DNA from: DAOMOD01 sp964526035
Lineage (GTDB): Bacteria > Pseudomonadota > Gammaproteobacteria > Xanthomonadales > BPKI01
Reading direction: 5' to 3'
NCBI GenBank assembly: GCA_964526035.1
Contig: CAZGKE010000006.1
Location: 1-46,758 of the forward strand
Length of the DNA: 46,758 nucleotides
Of this stretch, positions 34,493 through 43,021 are shown in pieces. The notes under the pieces are model-generated. The model was not told the DNA's origin. It worked only from the letters and a program-made list of their open reading frames with translations, and ran no database searches. The first letter of the stretch is position 1. Each line of letters starts with the position of its first letter. The position numbers and the translations under genes are program-made.

Positions 34493-35173
34493 ATGCGCGT
34501 ACTGTTGGTAGAGGATGAGGCCCCGCTGCGTGAAACCCTGGCTGCGCGCCTGAAGCGCGAGGGGTTCGCGGTCGATGCAGCCGCCGATGGCGAGGAGGGC
34601 CTGTTCATGGGCCGCGAGGTCCCGTTCGACGTGGCCGTGATCGATCTCGGCCTGCCCAAGCTGCCCGGCATGGACCTGGTTCGCAAGCTGCGCGAAGCCG
34701 AAGCGCGCTACCCCATCCTGATTCTCACCGCGCGATCGAGCTGGCAGGAGAAGGTGGAAGGCCTGAAAGCCGGTGCCGACGATTACCTGGTCAAGCCATT
34801 CCATGTCGAGGAGCTGCTGGCACGCATGAACGCCCTGATGCGGCGTGCCGCTGGCTGGAGCAAACCGGTGCTGATCTGCGGGTCGATCACGCTCGACACC
34901 ACCGCGCAGACAGTGGCGGTCGACGGCAGCAACGTCGATCTCACCAGCTACGAGTACAAGGTGCTCGAATACCTGATGCTGCATGCTGGCGAGCTGGTCT
35001 CCAAGGCCGACCTCACTGAACACATCTACCAGCAGGATTTCGACCGCGACTCCAACGTGCTCGAGGTCTTCATAGGCCGCCTGCGCCGCAAGCTTGATCC
35101 CGACGGCGCGCTGAAACCGATCGAAACCGTGCGCGGCCGCGGCTACCGTTTCGCCATTCCGCGCAGCGAGTAA
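34493..35173 (+). CDS. OmpR/PhoP-family response regulator
   Basis: This 226-aa response regulator has a receiver domain (1-118) with the acidic pair E7/D8, phospho-acceptor D51 (VIDLGLP) and K101 (LVKPFH). A winged-helix DNA-binding domain (about 130-222) ends ETVRGRGYRF. It acts as the transcription factor for the histidine kinase encoded 12 bp downstream. Overall resemblance is to PhoP. The start at 34493 has AGGAG at 34481-34485. I see no obvious direct-repeat PhoP box in front of the PepSY gene. Confidence 0.95.
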   Translation: MRVLLVEDEAPLRETLAARLKREGFAVDAAADGEEGLFMGREVPFDVAVIDLGLPKLPGMDLVRKLREAEARYPILILTARSSWQEKVEGLKAGADDYLVKPFHVEELLARMNALMRRAAGWSKPVLICGSITLDTTAQTVAVDGSNVDLTSYEYKVLEYLMLHAGELVSKADLTEHIYQQDFDRDSNVLEVFIGRLRRKLDPDGALKPIETVRGRGYRFAIPRSE

Positions 35174-35185
35174 GGGATTCGCCGC

Positions 35186-36562
35186 GTGAGCGGGCGGCCC
35201 TGGTCGCTGCGAGCGCGGCTGCTGACCGCCGCCGCGCTGGCGCTGATGGCCTTTCTCGGCCTCACCGGCCTGGCACTCGACCGCGCCTTTCGCGACAGCC
35301 AGCTGTCCGCCCTGCAGGATCGCCTGCAGGGCTATCTTTACGCCTTCCTGGCCAATACCGAAGTGACCCGCACCGGCTCGCTGCTGCTGCCCGAGCCGAT
35401 GCCCGAGCCGCGACTGGAGCGCCCCGGATCGGGACTCTACGCAGGCATCAGTGGACCGGTGCACCGCTGGGAGTCGCCCTCGGCGTTGGGACGTGAACTG
35501 CCCTTCGATCAGGAGCTCGATCCTGGAGACAAGCGCTTCCTCGGCCCACTGGCCACCCTGGTCGGCGGCGTCTACCTGCTCAGCGAAGGCGTGGCCTTCG
35601 AGGCCGGCGGCCCCGACGGCGAGGACATCTTCATCACCCTGTTCGTGGCCGAACACGAGCGCGGCCTGAATCGCCAGGTGACCGTATTCCGCGAAATGCT
35701 GTGGACCTATCTGGGCAGTGCAGCGCTGCTGCTTCTGGCGCTGCTGCTGGTGGTGCTGCGCTGGAGCCTGAAGCCGCTGCGGCTGGTGGCGCGCGAGCTG
35801 GGCGACATCGAGCAGGGCAAGCGTGACCGACTGACCGGCGACTATCCCGATGAGCTGGTGCCGTTGACCGCCAACCTCAACACATTCATCGAGGCCGAAC
35901 GCGAAAACCTGACGCGCTATCGCCATACGCTGTCCGATCTGGCGCACAGCCTGAAGACGCCGCTTGCGGTGGTGCGCAGTCAGGTTGAGAGTGACGCGCC
36001 GGTCGAGGAGCTGCGCGGCCTGGTGGCCGAGCAGGTCGATCGCATGAACGCGATCGTCGCCTATCAGCTGTCGCGCGCCGCGACCTCAGGTCACCAGACG
36101 CTTGCGGCGCCGCTTGCACTCGAAGCACGCGCTGAAGCCCTGGTGTCGAGCCTGGAAAAAGTCTACGCCGCCAAGAACATCCTCTGCGAGTTCGATATTG
36201 CCGCGGACGCACGCTTCTTCGGGGAAGAAGGTGATCTGATGGAACTCCTCGGCAACCTGGTGGAGAACGCGTTCAAGTGGGCCAGCCACCGCGTGCTGCT
36301 GACCGTGAAGCCACTGGCGCCGGTCGGGGCTCGTCGTCCCGGACTGCGGCTGACCGTTGAGGACGATGGTCCGGGCATCCAGCCCGACCAGGTCGAGAAG
36401 GTGCTGCAGCGCGGTGCGCGCGGCGACGAGCGGGTGCACGGGCACGGCATCGGCCTGGCCATCGTGCAGGACATCCTCAAGTCCTACCGCGGCACCCTCG
36501 AAGTCGGTCGCTCCGAGCTTGGCGGCGCACGCTTCATGGTCGAGCTCCCGCCTTTGATGTGA
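35186..36562 (+). CDS. PhoQ-like membrane sensor histidine kinase (GTG start)
   Basis: This 458-aa kinase has TM1 (about 10-30), a periplasmic sensor domain of about 140 residues, TM2 (about 173-193), a HAMP region and a HisKA-type dimerisation domain with phospho-acceptor H254 (SDLAHSLKTPL). The ATP-binding domain has the N box (LGNLVENAFKWA), a G1 box (VEDDGPGI) and a G2 box (GHGIGLAIV). The SDLAHSLKTPLAV sequence is characteristic of the PhoQ group. The sensor lacks the long acidic Mg-binding patch I would expect of enterobacterial PhoQ, so the signal is uncertain. It starts with GTG at 35186, 12 bp after the regulator. Confidence 0.92.
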   Translation: MSGRPWSLRARLLTAAALALMAFLGLTGLALDRAFRDSQLSALQDRLQGYLYAFLANTEVTRTGSLLLPEPMPEPRLERPGSGLYAGISGPVHRWESPSALGRELPFDQELDPGDKRFLGPLATLVGGVYLLSEGVAFEAGGPDGEDIFITLFVAEHERGLNRQVTVFREMLWTYLGSAALLLLALLLVVLRWSLKPLRLVARELGDIEQGKRDRLTGDYPDELVPLTANLNTFIEAERENLTRYRHTLSDLAHSLKTPLAVVRSQVESDAPVEELRGLVAEQVDRMNAIVAYQLSRAATSGHQTLAAPLALEARAEALVSSLEKVYAAKNILCEFDIAADARFFGEEGDLMELLGNLVENAFKWASHRVLLTVKPLAPVGARRPGLRLTVEDDGPGIQPDQVEKVLQRGARGDERVHGHGIGLAIVQDILKSYRGTLEVGRSELGGARFMVELPPLM

Positions 36563-36669
36563 CTTTGAGGGTGCACCTGGCCAGCGGCGCCACCCAGGAT
36601 CTGGCGTGCTGGTCTTCAGACCCTTCCGTTGGCCATACCGTCGGAATCCGCTGTCGCGCGGGTTGTTCC

Positions 36670-37431
36670 TCAAGCCTGGATCTGCGGTCGGTAGAAACGC
36701 TGCAGCAGGCCATGCACGACAGGCATCGCCTCGGCCAGCACCGCCGGCGCCGAGAACAGGTACTCACTGGTGACGGCGAAGAACTCTTCCGGACTCTCCG
36801 CAGCGTAGGGATCGATCGACGGCTCCTGGTCGTGATCAAGCTGCCGGTTGATGGCGTCGAACGCCTGCTGCATGCCCTGCGTCCATTCGGCCACCGCAAG
36901 CCCCGCCGGCAGCGGCGGCAGCCCGTCGGCACCGCCGCTCAGCATGTCGAGCTTGTGCGCGATCTCGTGGATCACCAGATTGAACCCCTGATGCGGCTCT
37001 GCCAGGTCGTCCACGATGTCCTGCCAGGAGAGAATCAGCGGCCCCCGCTCCCAGGCTTCGCCGGCCAGCTCGTCCGGGCCCTCGGTGACCACACCGGAGT
37101 CGGCGTCATGCCAGCTGCGATGCACGCGGAAAGCGCCGGGGTAGAGGATCACATCGCCCCAGCCGCCCAACCAGTCGAAGCCCAGATCGAGTACGGGGAG
37201 GCAGGCTGATGCGGCGACGACGCGGCGCTGTTCGGCGGTGGGCTCGAAGTCGCCCACGCCGACGATGCGTTTGCGCGCCAGGAAGCGCTCGCTCAGCGCC
37301 TTGAGGCGACGGTTGGCGTCGGGGTCGAGCGCAGCAGCGAGGGGTATCGACGATTGAGTCCGGCGCCAGTCCGCATCGTCGATCGGCGGGATCGGGAACA
37401 GACGGTCGTGCAGCTTGCCGAACAAAGACAT
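36670..37431 (-). CDS. mtfA: MtfA-like zinc metallopeptidase (M90)
   Basis: MtfA is a cytosolic zinc peptidase; in E. coli it binds the repressor Mlc and so affects glucose PTS expression. This 253-aa protein has the HExxH zinc site H155-EIA-H159 in NLVIHEIAHKLDMLSG. The downstream SPEEFFAVTSEYLF supplies the third ligand (Glu). WGDVILYPGAFRVHR and SGVVTEGPDELAGEAWERGPLILSW are typical of the family. Length and start (MSLFGKLHDR) match. Whether an Mlc homologue exists in this organism cannot be told from the window. Confidence 0.93.
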   Translation of the reverse strand: MSLFGKLHDRLFPIPPIDDADWRRTQSSIPLAAALDPDANRRLKALSERFLARKRIVGVGDFEPTAEQRRVVAASACLPVLDLGFDWLGGWGDVILYPGAFRVHRSWHDADSGVVTEGPDELAGEAWERGPLILSWQDIVDDLAEPHQGFNLVIHEIAHKLDMLSGGADGLPPLPAGLAVAEWTQGMQQAFDAINRQLDHDQEPSIDPYAAESPEEFFAVTSEYLFSAPAVLAEAMPVVHGLLQRFYRPQIQA

Positions 37432-37557
37432 GCCGGCATCATGCCGGCATGGGGGGAAAAGACAAGGACGGCGCTGGAGTGCCCGGGGGAGGAGAGCAGC
37501 GCGGACCTTGTCGGCCGTGGTCGGATTCTTGGGACCCGATTTGTTGAAGGGCGGCGC

Positions 37558-37932
37558 CTACTTCATCATGCCGGGCAGCAGCGACTGCCAGCGCATTGAC
37601 GGGCGCTCGCCATTTTCGGAGTTGCTGCGCCGGCTGATCACCAGTACGCGGCTGCGCGCGCTGTCAGTGCCGGCGGACGTGGTCACGGCGGCGATGGCAG
37701 CGGCGCTGTGCACCGGCATCGCCGCCAGCTCGGCGGGCAGAGCCTCGTGAAGCTGGATGCGGCTGGCGAGGTGCAGATCGGCCTGGATGCTGCGTTCGAT
37801 GTCGATGAGCGCGATCCTGCCCTGGTCTGCAAGCTCCGTCTGAATGGGCGTCGTCAGGTCGACGGCGCTGCACAGGGTGGAGGCGAGGGTCAATATCAGG
37901 ACGGCCATGCCGTGCTTCATCAGGGTTTTCAT
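37558..37932 (-). CDS. Small exported protein of unknown function
   Basis: This 124-aa protein has a clear signal peptide (MKTLMKHGMAVLILTLASTLCSA) and a mature part of about 100 residues with no recognised domain: DLTTPIQTELADQGRIALIDIERSIQADLHLASRIQLHEAL. The mature N terminus looks helical and amphipathic; the C terminus is basic (SRVLVISRRSNSENGERPSMRW). I chose the ATG at 37932 for its signal peptide and a CGGAG site about 10 nt upstream; a longer in-frame reading lacks these. The 239 bp to the next, divergent gene show no structure I can name. Its role is unknown. Confidence 0.6.
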   Translation of the reverse strand: MKTLMKHGMAVLILTLASTLCSAVDLTTPIQTELADQGRIALIDIERSIQADLHLASRIQLHEALPAELAAMPVHSAAAIAAVTTSAGTDSARSRVLVISRRSNSENGERPSMRWQSLLPGMMK

Positions 37933-38171
37933 GGGATGCTCCGGGTCGGGGTGGGGGATGCCCTCTCCCATGCAGGCTGCGTGCCAGTCTGGTGCCGATC
38001 GATTGTCTTCAGTAAAAACAATAGGTTGTGAGCGACCCACCAGGCTGTCGGTGTTCGGTTGTCCGCGGATGGATGTCCATTTGCGGACTGCGGACAGTCG
38101 CCGGTCGCCACCTGCGCGTTCGCTGCATTGCATCAATACCCCCGCCACCAGCCCGACTAGACTGCGCCGTC

Positions 38172-40028
38172 ATGTCCGAATCTGTCCTCATTGCGGCGCG
38201 GCCACTTGATCGCGTCTCGGCGTCCGCGCTGCAGCGCGCACTGCGCGCCGGCATCGCCCGCGTGCTTTCGCGACGGGAGCATCTGAATCGAATCAACGTC
38301 TTTCCAGTCGCCGATGGTGATACCGGAAGCAACCTCTCCTTCACCCTGCACGCGGTGCTGGGCGGTGCCCTGCGCGGGCGCGAATCGCACGCCGGCGTAC
38401 TGCTGACGCGGGTGGCCGTGCACGCCCTTGACGGCGCCCGCGGCAACTCCGGCGCCATCCTTGCGCAGTTTTTCCAGGGGGCCAGCGAGGCGGTGGCCGG
38501 CATTCCGGTGCTGCAATCCAGCCATCTTGCCGATGCCGCCAGGGCCGGCTCGGTGCAGGCGCGCGACGCGCTGTCGGACCCGCGCGAGGGCACCATCCTC
38601 AGCGTCATCCAGGCTTTCGCCGCCGAACTGCAGGTGCAGGTCCACGGCGGTATCGAAGATCTCCGCGTGCTGCTGTCGAGGGCGGTCGGACGCGCCCGCG
38701 ATGCGCTCGCCGACACGCCGCGCCAGCTTGCGGTGCTGCGTTCGGCTGGCGTGGTCGACGCCGGTGCGCAGGGCTTCGTCGACATGGTCGAGGGCATGCT
38801 CGATTTCCTCGAGAAGGGGCGCCATGTGGCGCGCATCGAGATCAGCGCCGATGCCGGACCGGCGATCGACGCCGGCGCGGTCGAGCCGCTTGATCCCGAG
38901 CATCGTTTCTGCACCGAGTGCATGGTCAGCGCGGCTGCCGTGGACCGCGCAGCCCTGCGCGCCGCGCTCGCGACGATGGACGCCGTCAGCGTGGTGATTG
39001 CCGGCACCCGCAACAAGGTGCGTATCCACGCGCACGTGGCCGATCCGGCACGCCTGTTCGACACAGCCGCCGGCTTTGGCACGGTCAGCGCACGCAAGGC
39101 CGACGACATGCTGGCGCAGACGCGCAGCCGCAGCGAGGGATCCACCCAGGTGGCGATCGTCACCGACTCCGGCGCTGATCTCCCCGACTGGGCCTACGAG
39201 AAGCTCGGCATCCACGTGGTGCCGGTCCGCTTGAGTTTCGGCGAGACCGATTATCTGGACAAGGTGTCGCTGTCGAGCGAGGAGTTCTACCGCGAGCTGG
39301 CCAGCCACCCGCAGCATCCGCGCACCTCGCAGCCGCCGCCCGGCGATTTCCGCAGGCTCTACGATTTTCTGCTCTCGCACCACCCTGCGGTACTCAGCGT
39401 GAACCTGTCGCGAAGGCTGTCGGGCACGCTGCAGGCCGCCGAGGCTGCGGCCGAGCGACTCGATCCCGATCGCCTGCGGGTGATCGACACCGAGAATGCC
39501 GCGGCGGGGCAGGGACTGCTGGTGATGTATGCGGCGGAGGCTGCCCAGGCCGGTCTTGATGCAGACCAGGTGGCGCGGGTTACCCGCGCGATGGTGTCGC
39601 GCACGCGCACCTTCGCGGTGCTGCCCGACCTCACCTATGCGGTGCGCGGCGGACGGGTGAAGCCGGCGGTGCGACGCATTGCCGACCTCCTGCGCCTGAC
39701 CCCGGTGCTGACCAACCGCGAAGGCGTGCTGAAACCGGCCGGCGCGCTGTTCGGACGCCGCGAGCTGCCGCGACGCTTTGCCGCATGGGTGGCCAAGCGC
39801 GTGGACCCCGAGCTGCCTTGCCGCCTGATGGTCGGCCACTGCGGCGACCCGGAATCGGGCGCGGCTCTGCAACAGGCGCTGCGCCAGCGCGTGCCCCTGC
39901 TCGAACGCGATGACCTGGTGGCAACCGGCAGTGCGATCGGTGCCCATGCCGGCCCCGGCGCGCTGGTGGTCGCCCTGCAATCCTATACGCCGCCCGAACT
40001 CTTGCTGGGCGAACTCGACGGCGCATGA
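38172..40028 (+). CDS. Fused fatty-acid kinase: FakA-like DAK2 kinase plus DegV/FakB lipid-binding domain
   Basis: This 618-aa protein joins two proteins that are separate in Firmicutes. Residues 13-215 are the DAK2 kinase domain: NVFPVADGDTGSN (42-54, metal-binding Asp 48 and 50) and DGARGNSGAILAQ. Residues 240-320 match the FakA middle domain: FCTEC (C247) and RIHAHVADP (H285 and H287), like the Cys/His site of FakA. Residues 327-615 are a complete DegV fold: TDSGADLP, TSQPPPGDF, LSGTL, YAVRGGRV and a TGSAIGAHAGPGALVV end. By family, FakB binds a fatty acid and FakA phosphorylates it to acyl-phosphate. The gene overlaps plsY in ATGA, and PlsY uses acyl-phosphate. The start is the ATG at 38172. 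Confidence 0.88.
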   Translation: MSESVLIAARPLDRVSASALQRALRAGIARVLSRREHLNRINVFPVADGDTGSNLSFTLHAVLGGALRGRESHAGVLLTRVAVHALDGARGNSGAILAQFFQGASEAVAGIPVLQSSHLADAARAGSVQARDALSDPREGTILSVIQAFAAELQVQVHGGIEDLRVLLSRAVGRARDALADTPRQLAVLRSAGVVDAGAQGFVDMVEGMLDFLEKGRHVARIEISADAGPAIDAGAVEPLDPEHRFCTECMVSAAAVDRAALRAALATMDAVSVVIAGTRNKVRIHAHVADPARLFDTAAGFGTVSARKADDMLAQTRSRSEGSTQVAIVTDSGADLPDWAYEKLGIHVVPVRLSFGETDYLDKVSLSSEEFYRELASHPQHPRTSQPPPGDFRRLYDFLLSHHPAVLSVNLSRRLSGTLQAAEAAAERLDPDRLRVIDTENAAAGQGLLVMYAAEAAQAGLDADQVARVTRAMVSRTRTFAVLPDLTYAVRGGRVKPAVRRIADLLRLTPVLTNREGVLKPAGALFGRRELPRRFAAWVAKRVDPELPCRLMVGHCGDPESGAALQQALRQRVPLLERDDLVATGSAIGAHAGPGALVVALQSYTPPELLLGELDGA

Positions 40029-40654
40029 CGCTGCTGCTGCTCGGCAAGATCCTGCTCGGCTATCTGCTCGGTTCGGTGTCCGGGAGCCTGCTTCTGGGGC
40101 GCCTGCGCGGCGTGGACATTCGCAGCGAAGGCAGCGGCAACGCCGGCGGCACCAACGCCTTCCGCACCCAGGGCACGCTGTTTGCTCTTGGCGTGGTGAT
40201 CGTCGACATCGGCAAGGGGGCGCTGGCTGCATGGCTTGGGGGCCTCGATTCGGGCGGCGAGTCCGACCTGATTGCGCACGCATCGGCAGCAGGCGCCGCG
40301 GCCGTCGTCGGGCACTGTTATCCGCTGTGGCATGGCTTCCGCGGTGGCAAGGGTGCGGCAACTGCAGTCGGCGTGGTCGCGGTGCTGATGCCGGTGCTGC
40401 TGGCGCCGATGCTCGCTCTGTGGCTGCTGGTGCTGGTGCTCACCGGCTGGGTCGGCCTGGCGACGATGATCGCAGCCATCGGGCTGGCGACGCTCACCGT
40501 GGTGTTCTTCGTCATCTGGCCGCTGCGCGTGCTGGCGCTCTTCATCGCCGCGCTCATCGTGTTCGCGCACCGCGCCAACATCGTGCGCCTGTGGCGTGGC
40601 GAAGAGTATCGTTTCGAGCGCGCGCGGTTGCTGCATCGGCTGCTGCGGCGATGA
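40025..40654 (+). CDS. plsY: Acyl-phosphate:glycerol-3-phosphate acyltransferase PlsY
   Basis: PlsY is an integral membrane enzyme that transfers an acyl group from acyl-phosphate to glycerol-3-phosphate, giving lysophosphatidate. The 209-aa protein has five or more membrane segments and the family motifs GSGNAGGTNAFRTQG (canonical GSGNIGxTN), GHCYPLWHGFRGGKGAAT (canonical HxFPxxxxFxGGKG) and FAHRANIVRLWRGEE. The small changes (AGG for IGA, CYP for xFP) are tolerable. It is translationally coupled to the upstream kinase fusion (ATGA) and to birA (ATGA). The pairing suggests that exogenous or recycled fatty acids are fed directly into phospholipid synthesis. Confidence 0.95.
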   Translation: MTLLLLGKILLGYLLGSVSGSLLLGRLRGVDIRSEGSGNAGGTNAFRTQGTLFALGVVIVDIGKGALAAWLGGLDSGGESDLIAHASAAGAAAVVGHCYPLWHGFRGGKGAATAVGVVAVLMPVLLAPMLALWLLVLVLTGWVGLATMIAAIGLATLTVVFFVIWPLRVLALFIAALIVFAHRANIVRLWRGEEYRFERARLLHRLLRR

Positions 40655-41622
40655 ATCGCGAACGGTTGCTCGAGGCGCTAGCTGCGGCACCCCACGGCGT
40701 CTCCGGTGCCGCGCTGGCGCACGCTTTCGGGATCAGCCGCAGCGCGGTGTGGAAAGCGATCGAGGGCCTGCGCGCCGAGGGTCTGGAGATCGCGGCGGCG
40801 GCCGGCAAGGGCTACCGGCTGGCGCAGCCGCTGGATCTGATCGACGCGGTGGTGCTGCGCGCAGCGCTGGGTCGGCGCGTGCCGCAGCTGGAGCAAGTCG
40901 AAGTGCTGTGGCGCATCGATTCCACCAGCAGCGAACTGCGCCGGCGGCAGGCGGCTGGCGCGCACGGTCGGCAACTTCTGATAGCCGAAACGCAAACGTC
41001 CGGACGCGGGCGTCTCGGGCGCAGCTGGAATTCGCCGCCGGCTGCCAACCTCTACCTCAGTCTGGGCTGGCGCCTGCAGCGCCCCGCGGCCGCGCTTGGC
41101 GGACTGTCGCTGGCGCTGGGCGTGGCGGTGGCCGAAGCGCTGCGTGCGCTGGGCGTCGACCAGCTTGGACTGAAGTGGCCGAACGACATCCTGCGCCACG
41201 GTCGCAAGCTGGGCGGTCTGCTGGTGGAGCTGGGCGGCGAGCTCGGCGGTCCCAGCGATGTGGTGCTCGGTCTCGGGCTCAATGTGCGCATGCCGGCCGC
41301 CGCCGGAGACACCATCGACCAGCCGTGGGCCGATCTCGTCGACCTGGCCGACGCCGGGCGACTGCCGCGGCGACTGGACATCGCGGTCGAAGTCATCGCG
41401 GCACTTGTCGCGGCACTCGAAACCTATGACCGCGAGGGGTTCGCCGCATTCCACGCGCGCTTCGAGTCGCTGGACGTGTTGTGCGGACGCGAGGTCAGGC
41501 TGCGCGAAGGCGACCGGCAATCAATCGGGGTGGTACTGGGCGTGGACCGCGAAGGTGGATTGCGGGTGCACCACGCTGGCGCCGAGCGCGTGTACCGCGG
41601 TGGCGAGGTCAGCCTGCGATGA
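40651..41622 (+). CDS. birA: Bifunctional biotin-[acetyl-CoA-carboxylase] ligase / biotin repressor
   Basis: BirA activates biotin to biotinyl-AMP and attaches it to the biotin carboxyl carrier protein. The 323-aa protein keeps an N-terminal helix-turn-helix (about 5-58: SGAALAHAFGISRSAVWKAIEGLRAEG), so it may also repress the bio genes. The catalytic domain has the adenylate loop SGRGRLGRSWNSP (117-129) and LKWPNDIL with K175, and a C-terminal SH3-like part follows. The start at 40651 is in an ATGA overlap with plsY. Linking a lipid-synthesis gene with biotin ligation (acetyl-CoA carboxylase) makes metabolic sense. Confidence 0.95.
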   Translation: MNRERLLEALAAAPHGVSGAALAHAFGISRSAVWKAIEGLRAEGLEIAAAAGKGYRLAQPLDLIDAVVLRAALGRRVPQLEQVEVLWRIDSTSSELRRRQAAGAHGRQLLIAETQTSGRGRLGRSWNSPPAANLYLSLGWRLQRPAAALGGLSLALGVAVAEALRALGVDQLGLKWPNDILRHGRKLGGLLVELGGELGGPSDVVLGLGLNVRMPAAAGDTIDQPWADLVDLADAGRLPRRLDIAVEVIAALVAALETYDREGFAAFHARFESLDVLCGREVRLREGDRQSIGVVLGVDREGGLRVHHAGAERVYRGGEVSLR

Positions 41623-42374
41623 AGCGGCTGCTGCTCGACCTTGGCAATACGCGACTCAAATGGCGGTTGCAGGACGGAGAGGCCGTCACCGCCGAAGGCG
41701 CGCACGCGCATGCCGACGAGGATTTCAGCGCAGCGCTCGAAGCACTGGGCATGATGTCCGACGGCGCCGGCGCCTGGTTGGCCAGCGTCGCCGCGCCAGC
41801 CGTCATGGAACGCGTCGTTCGAACGCTGTCTTCGCAGCTCCCCGCTCCGCCGCAGCAGGTGCGTGTCACTCAGGACGTGGCAGGCCTGCGCCTTGCATAC
41901 GCCGACCCTGCGCAGCTCGGCGCCGACCGCTGGCTCGCCATGCTGGCCGCCATGCACGCGCTGCGTGGGCCGCGGGTGATCGCGCTGGCGGGGACGGCGC
42001 TCACCCTCGACGCGGTGGACGCCGCAGGTCGACATCTCGGCGGCCTGATCGTGCCCGGCCTTGCCCTGCAGCGCAGCGTGCTGACCGCCGGCCCGCTGTT
42101 CCTGACCGACGCGGCCGAAACAGCACCAACGCTGTTCGCTGACAGCACCGCTGCAGCCGTGAACAGCGGTCCGCCGTACTCGCTTGCCGCACTGATCGAA
42201 CGCTTTACTGCCGCCGTGCAGCAGCGCTGTGGCGTGGCCCCGGGACTGCTGATCTCTGGCGGTGACGGTGGCCAATTGCAACCGCTCCTGCGGGCGCCTG
42301 GCGAACTGCGCCCGCAGCTGGTGCTCGATGGCCTCGAACGCCTGGTGCAGATTCAGGCGCGCGGGGCCACCTGA
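41619..42374 (+). CDS. coaX: Type III pantothenate kinase CoaX
   Basis: CoaX phosphorylates pantothenate, the first step of coenzyme A synthesis. The 251-aa ASKHA-fold protein has the phosphate loop DLGNTRLKW (7-15), GADRWLAMLAA, AGTALTLDAVDAAGRHLGGLIVPGL and SGGDGG near the C terminus, as in BvgA-accessory/CoaX proteins. Type III kinases are not feedback-inhibited by CoA. It starts in an ATGA overlap with birA, a pairing common in beta- and gammaproteobacteria. Its last 22 nt overlap the 3' end of the converging alkB gene. Confidence 0.95.
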   Translation: MKRLLLDLGNTRLKWRLQDGEAVTAEGAHAHADEDFSAALEALGMMSDGAGAWLASVAAPAVMERVVRTLSSQLPAPPQQVRVTQDVAGLRLAYADPAQLGADRWLAMLAAMHALRGPRVIALAGTALTLDAVDAAGRHLGGLIVPGLALQRSVLTAGPLFLTDAAETAPTLFADSTAAAVNSGPPYSLAALIERFTAAVQQRCGVAPGLLISGGDGGQLQPLLRAPGELRPQLVLDGLERLVQIQARGAT

Positions 42375-42958
42375 CGAAAAGTCAGATTGATGCGTTCGCC
42401 CACCGCTCGTCGCGTTTTCGGCAGCGCGTGCTGCCAGTCGCGCTGGCTGGTGCCTGACATAAGCAGCAGGCTTCCCGAAGGAAGATCCACAGCAATTCGT
42501 TTGCTGCGAGCGCGGCGGCGCAGCAGGAAGCGGCGCGCTGCGCCAAGGCTGAGCGAGGCGATCAGCGGCTCGTGGCCGAGCTCAGGTTCGTTGTCGCTGT
42601 GCCATCCCATGCTGTCGCGGCCGTCGCGGTAGAGGTTGGCGAGCACGCTGTTCACGGCGTGGCCGGTCCTCAATTCGACGCGCTGCCTGAGCTCGCACAT
42701 GGTGGCCGTCCACGGCAGCGGCTCAAAGGTGACGCCGGAGTAGCGATAGGCGACGTCACCCATCCAGCAGGAGAGACGCGGCGAGTCGACCCAGCGCCCG
42801 AACAGCCGGATGCGGTGCTGCGACCACGGCACTTCGTCGCGCAGCCGACCGATCAACACGGCAGCCTCCGCCTCATCGATGAAGTCGTCGATCAGCTGCA
42901 GGTTGCCGTTGTCCCACACCTTGGTCATGGATGGAGCATCCGCTGAAGCGCTCGTCAT
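42353..42958 (-). CDS. alkB: AlkB-type Fe(II)/2-oxoglutarate dioxygenase (DNA alkylation repair)
   Basis: AlkB enzymes oxidatively demethylate 1-methyladenine and 3-methylcytosine in DNA. In the 201-aa protein the iron ligands are H120, D122 (GWHSDNEPELG) and H177 (WQHALPK). R189 and R195 in ERINLTFR bind 2-oxoglutarate. The NLYRDGRDSMGWHSD context resembles the ALKBH2/3-like bacterial group more than E. coli AlkB. I chose the ATG at 42958, which has AAGGGG just upstream; ATG 42928 is an alternative. It is divergent from the ETF-QO gene (63 bp apart). Confidence 0.92.
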   Translation of the reverse strand: MTSASADAPSMTKVWDNGNLQLIDDFIDEAEAAVLIGRLRDEVPWSQHRIRLFGRWVDSPRLSCWMGDVAYRYSGVTFEPLPWTATMCELRQRVELRTGHAVNSVLANLYRDGRDSMGWHSDNEPELGHEPLIASLSLGAARRFLLRRRARSKRIAVDLPSGSLLLMSGTSQRDWQHALPKTRRAVGERINLTFRQVAPRA

Positions 42959-43021
42959 TGCCCCTTCGCCGGCAAGCGCGAATAATGCTGGGTTCTTCCA
43001 GCCAACGCAGGGTCCGGTGCG

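Noticed and set aside
38157..40361. Long open frame antisense to the fatty-acid kinase and plsY
   Set aside because: The translation is His/Arg/Gln-rich with no motif, whereas the sense strand has full DAK2, DegV and PlsY motifs.
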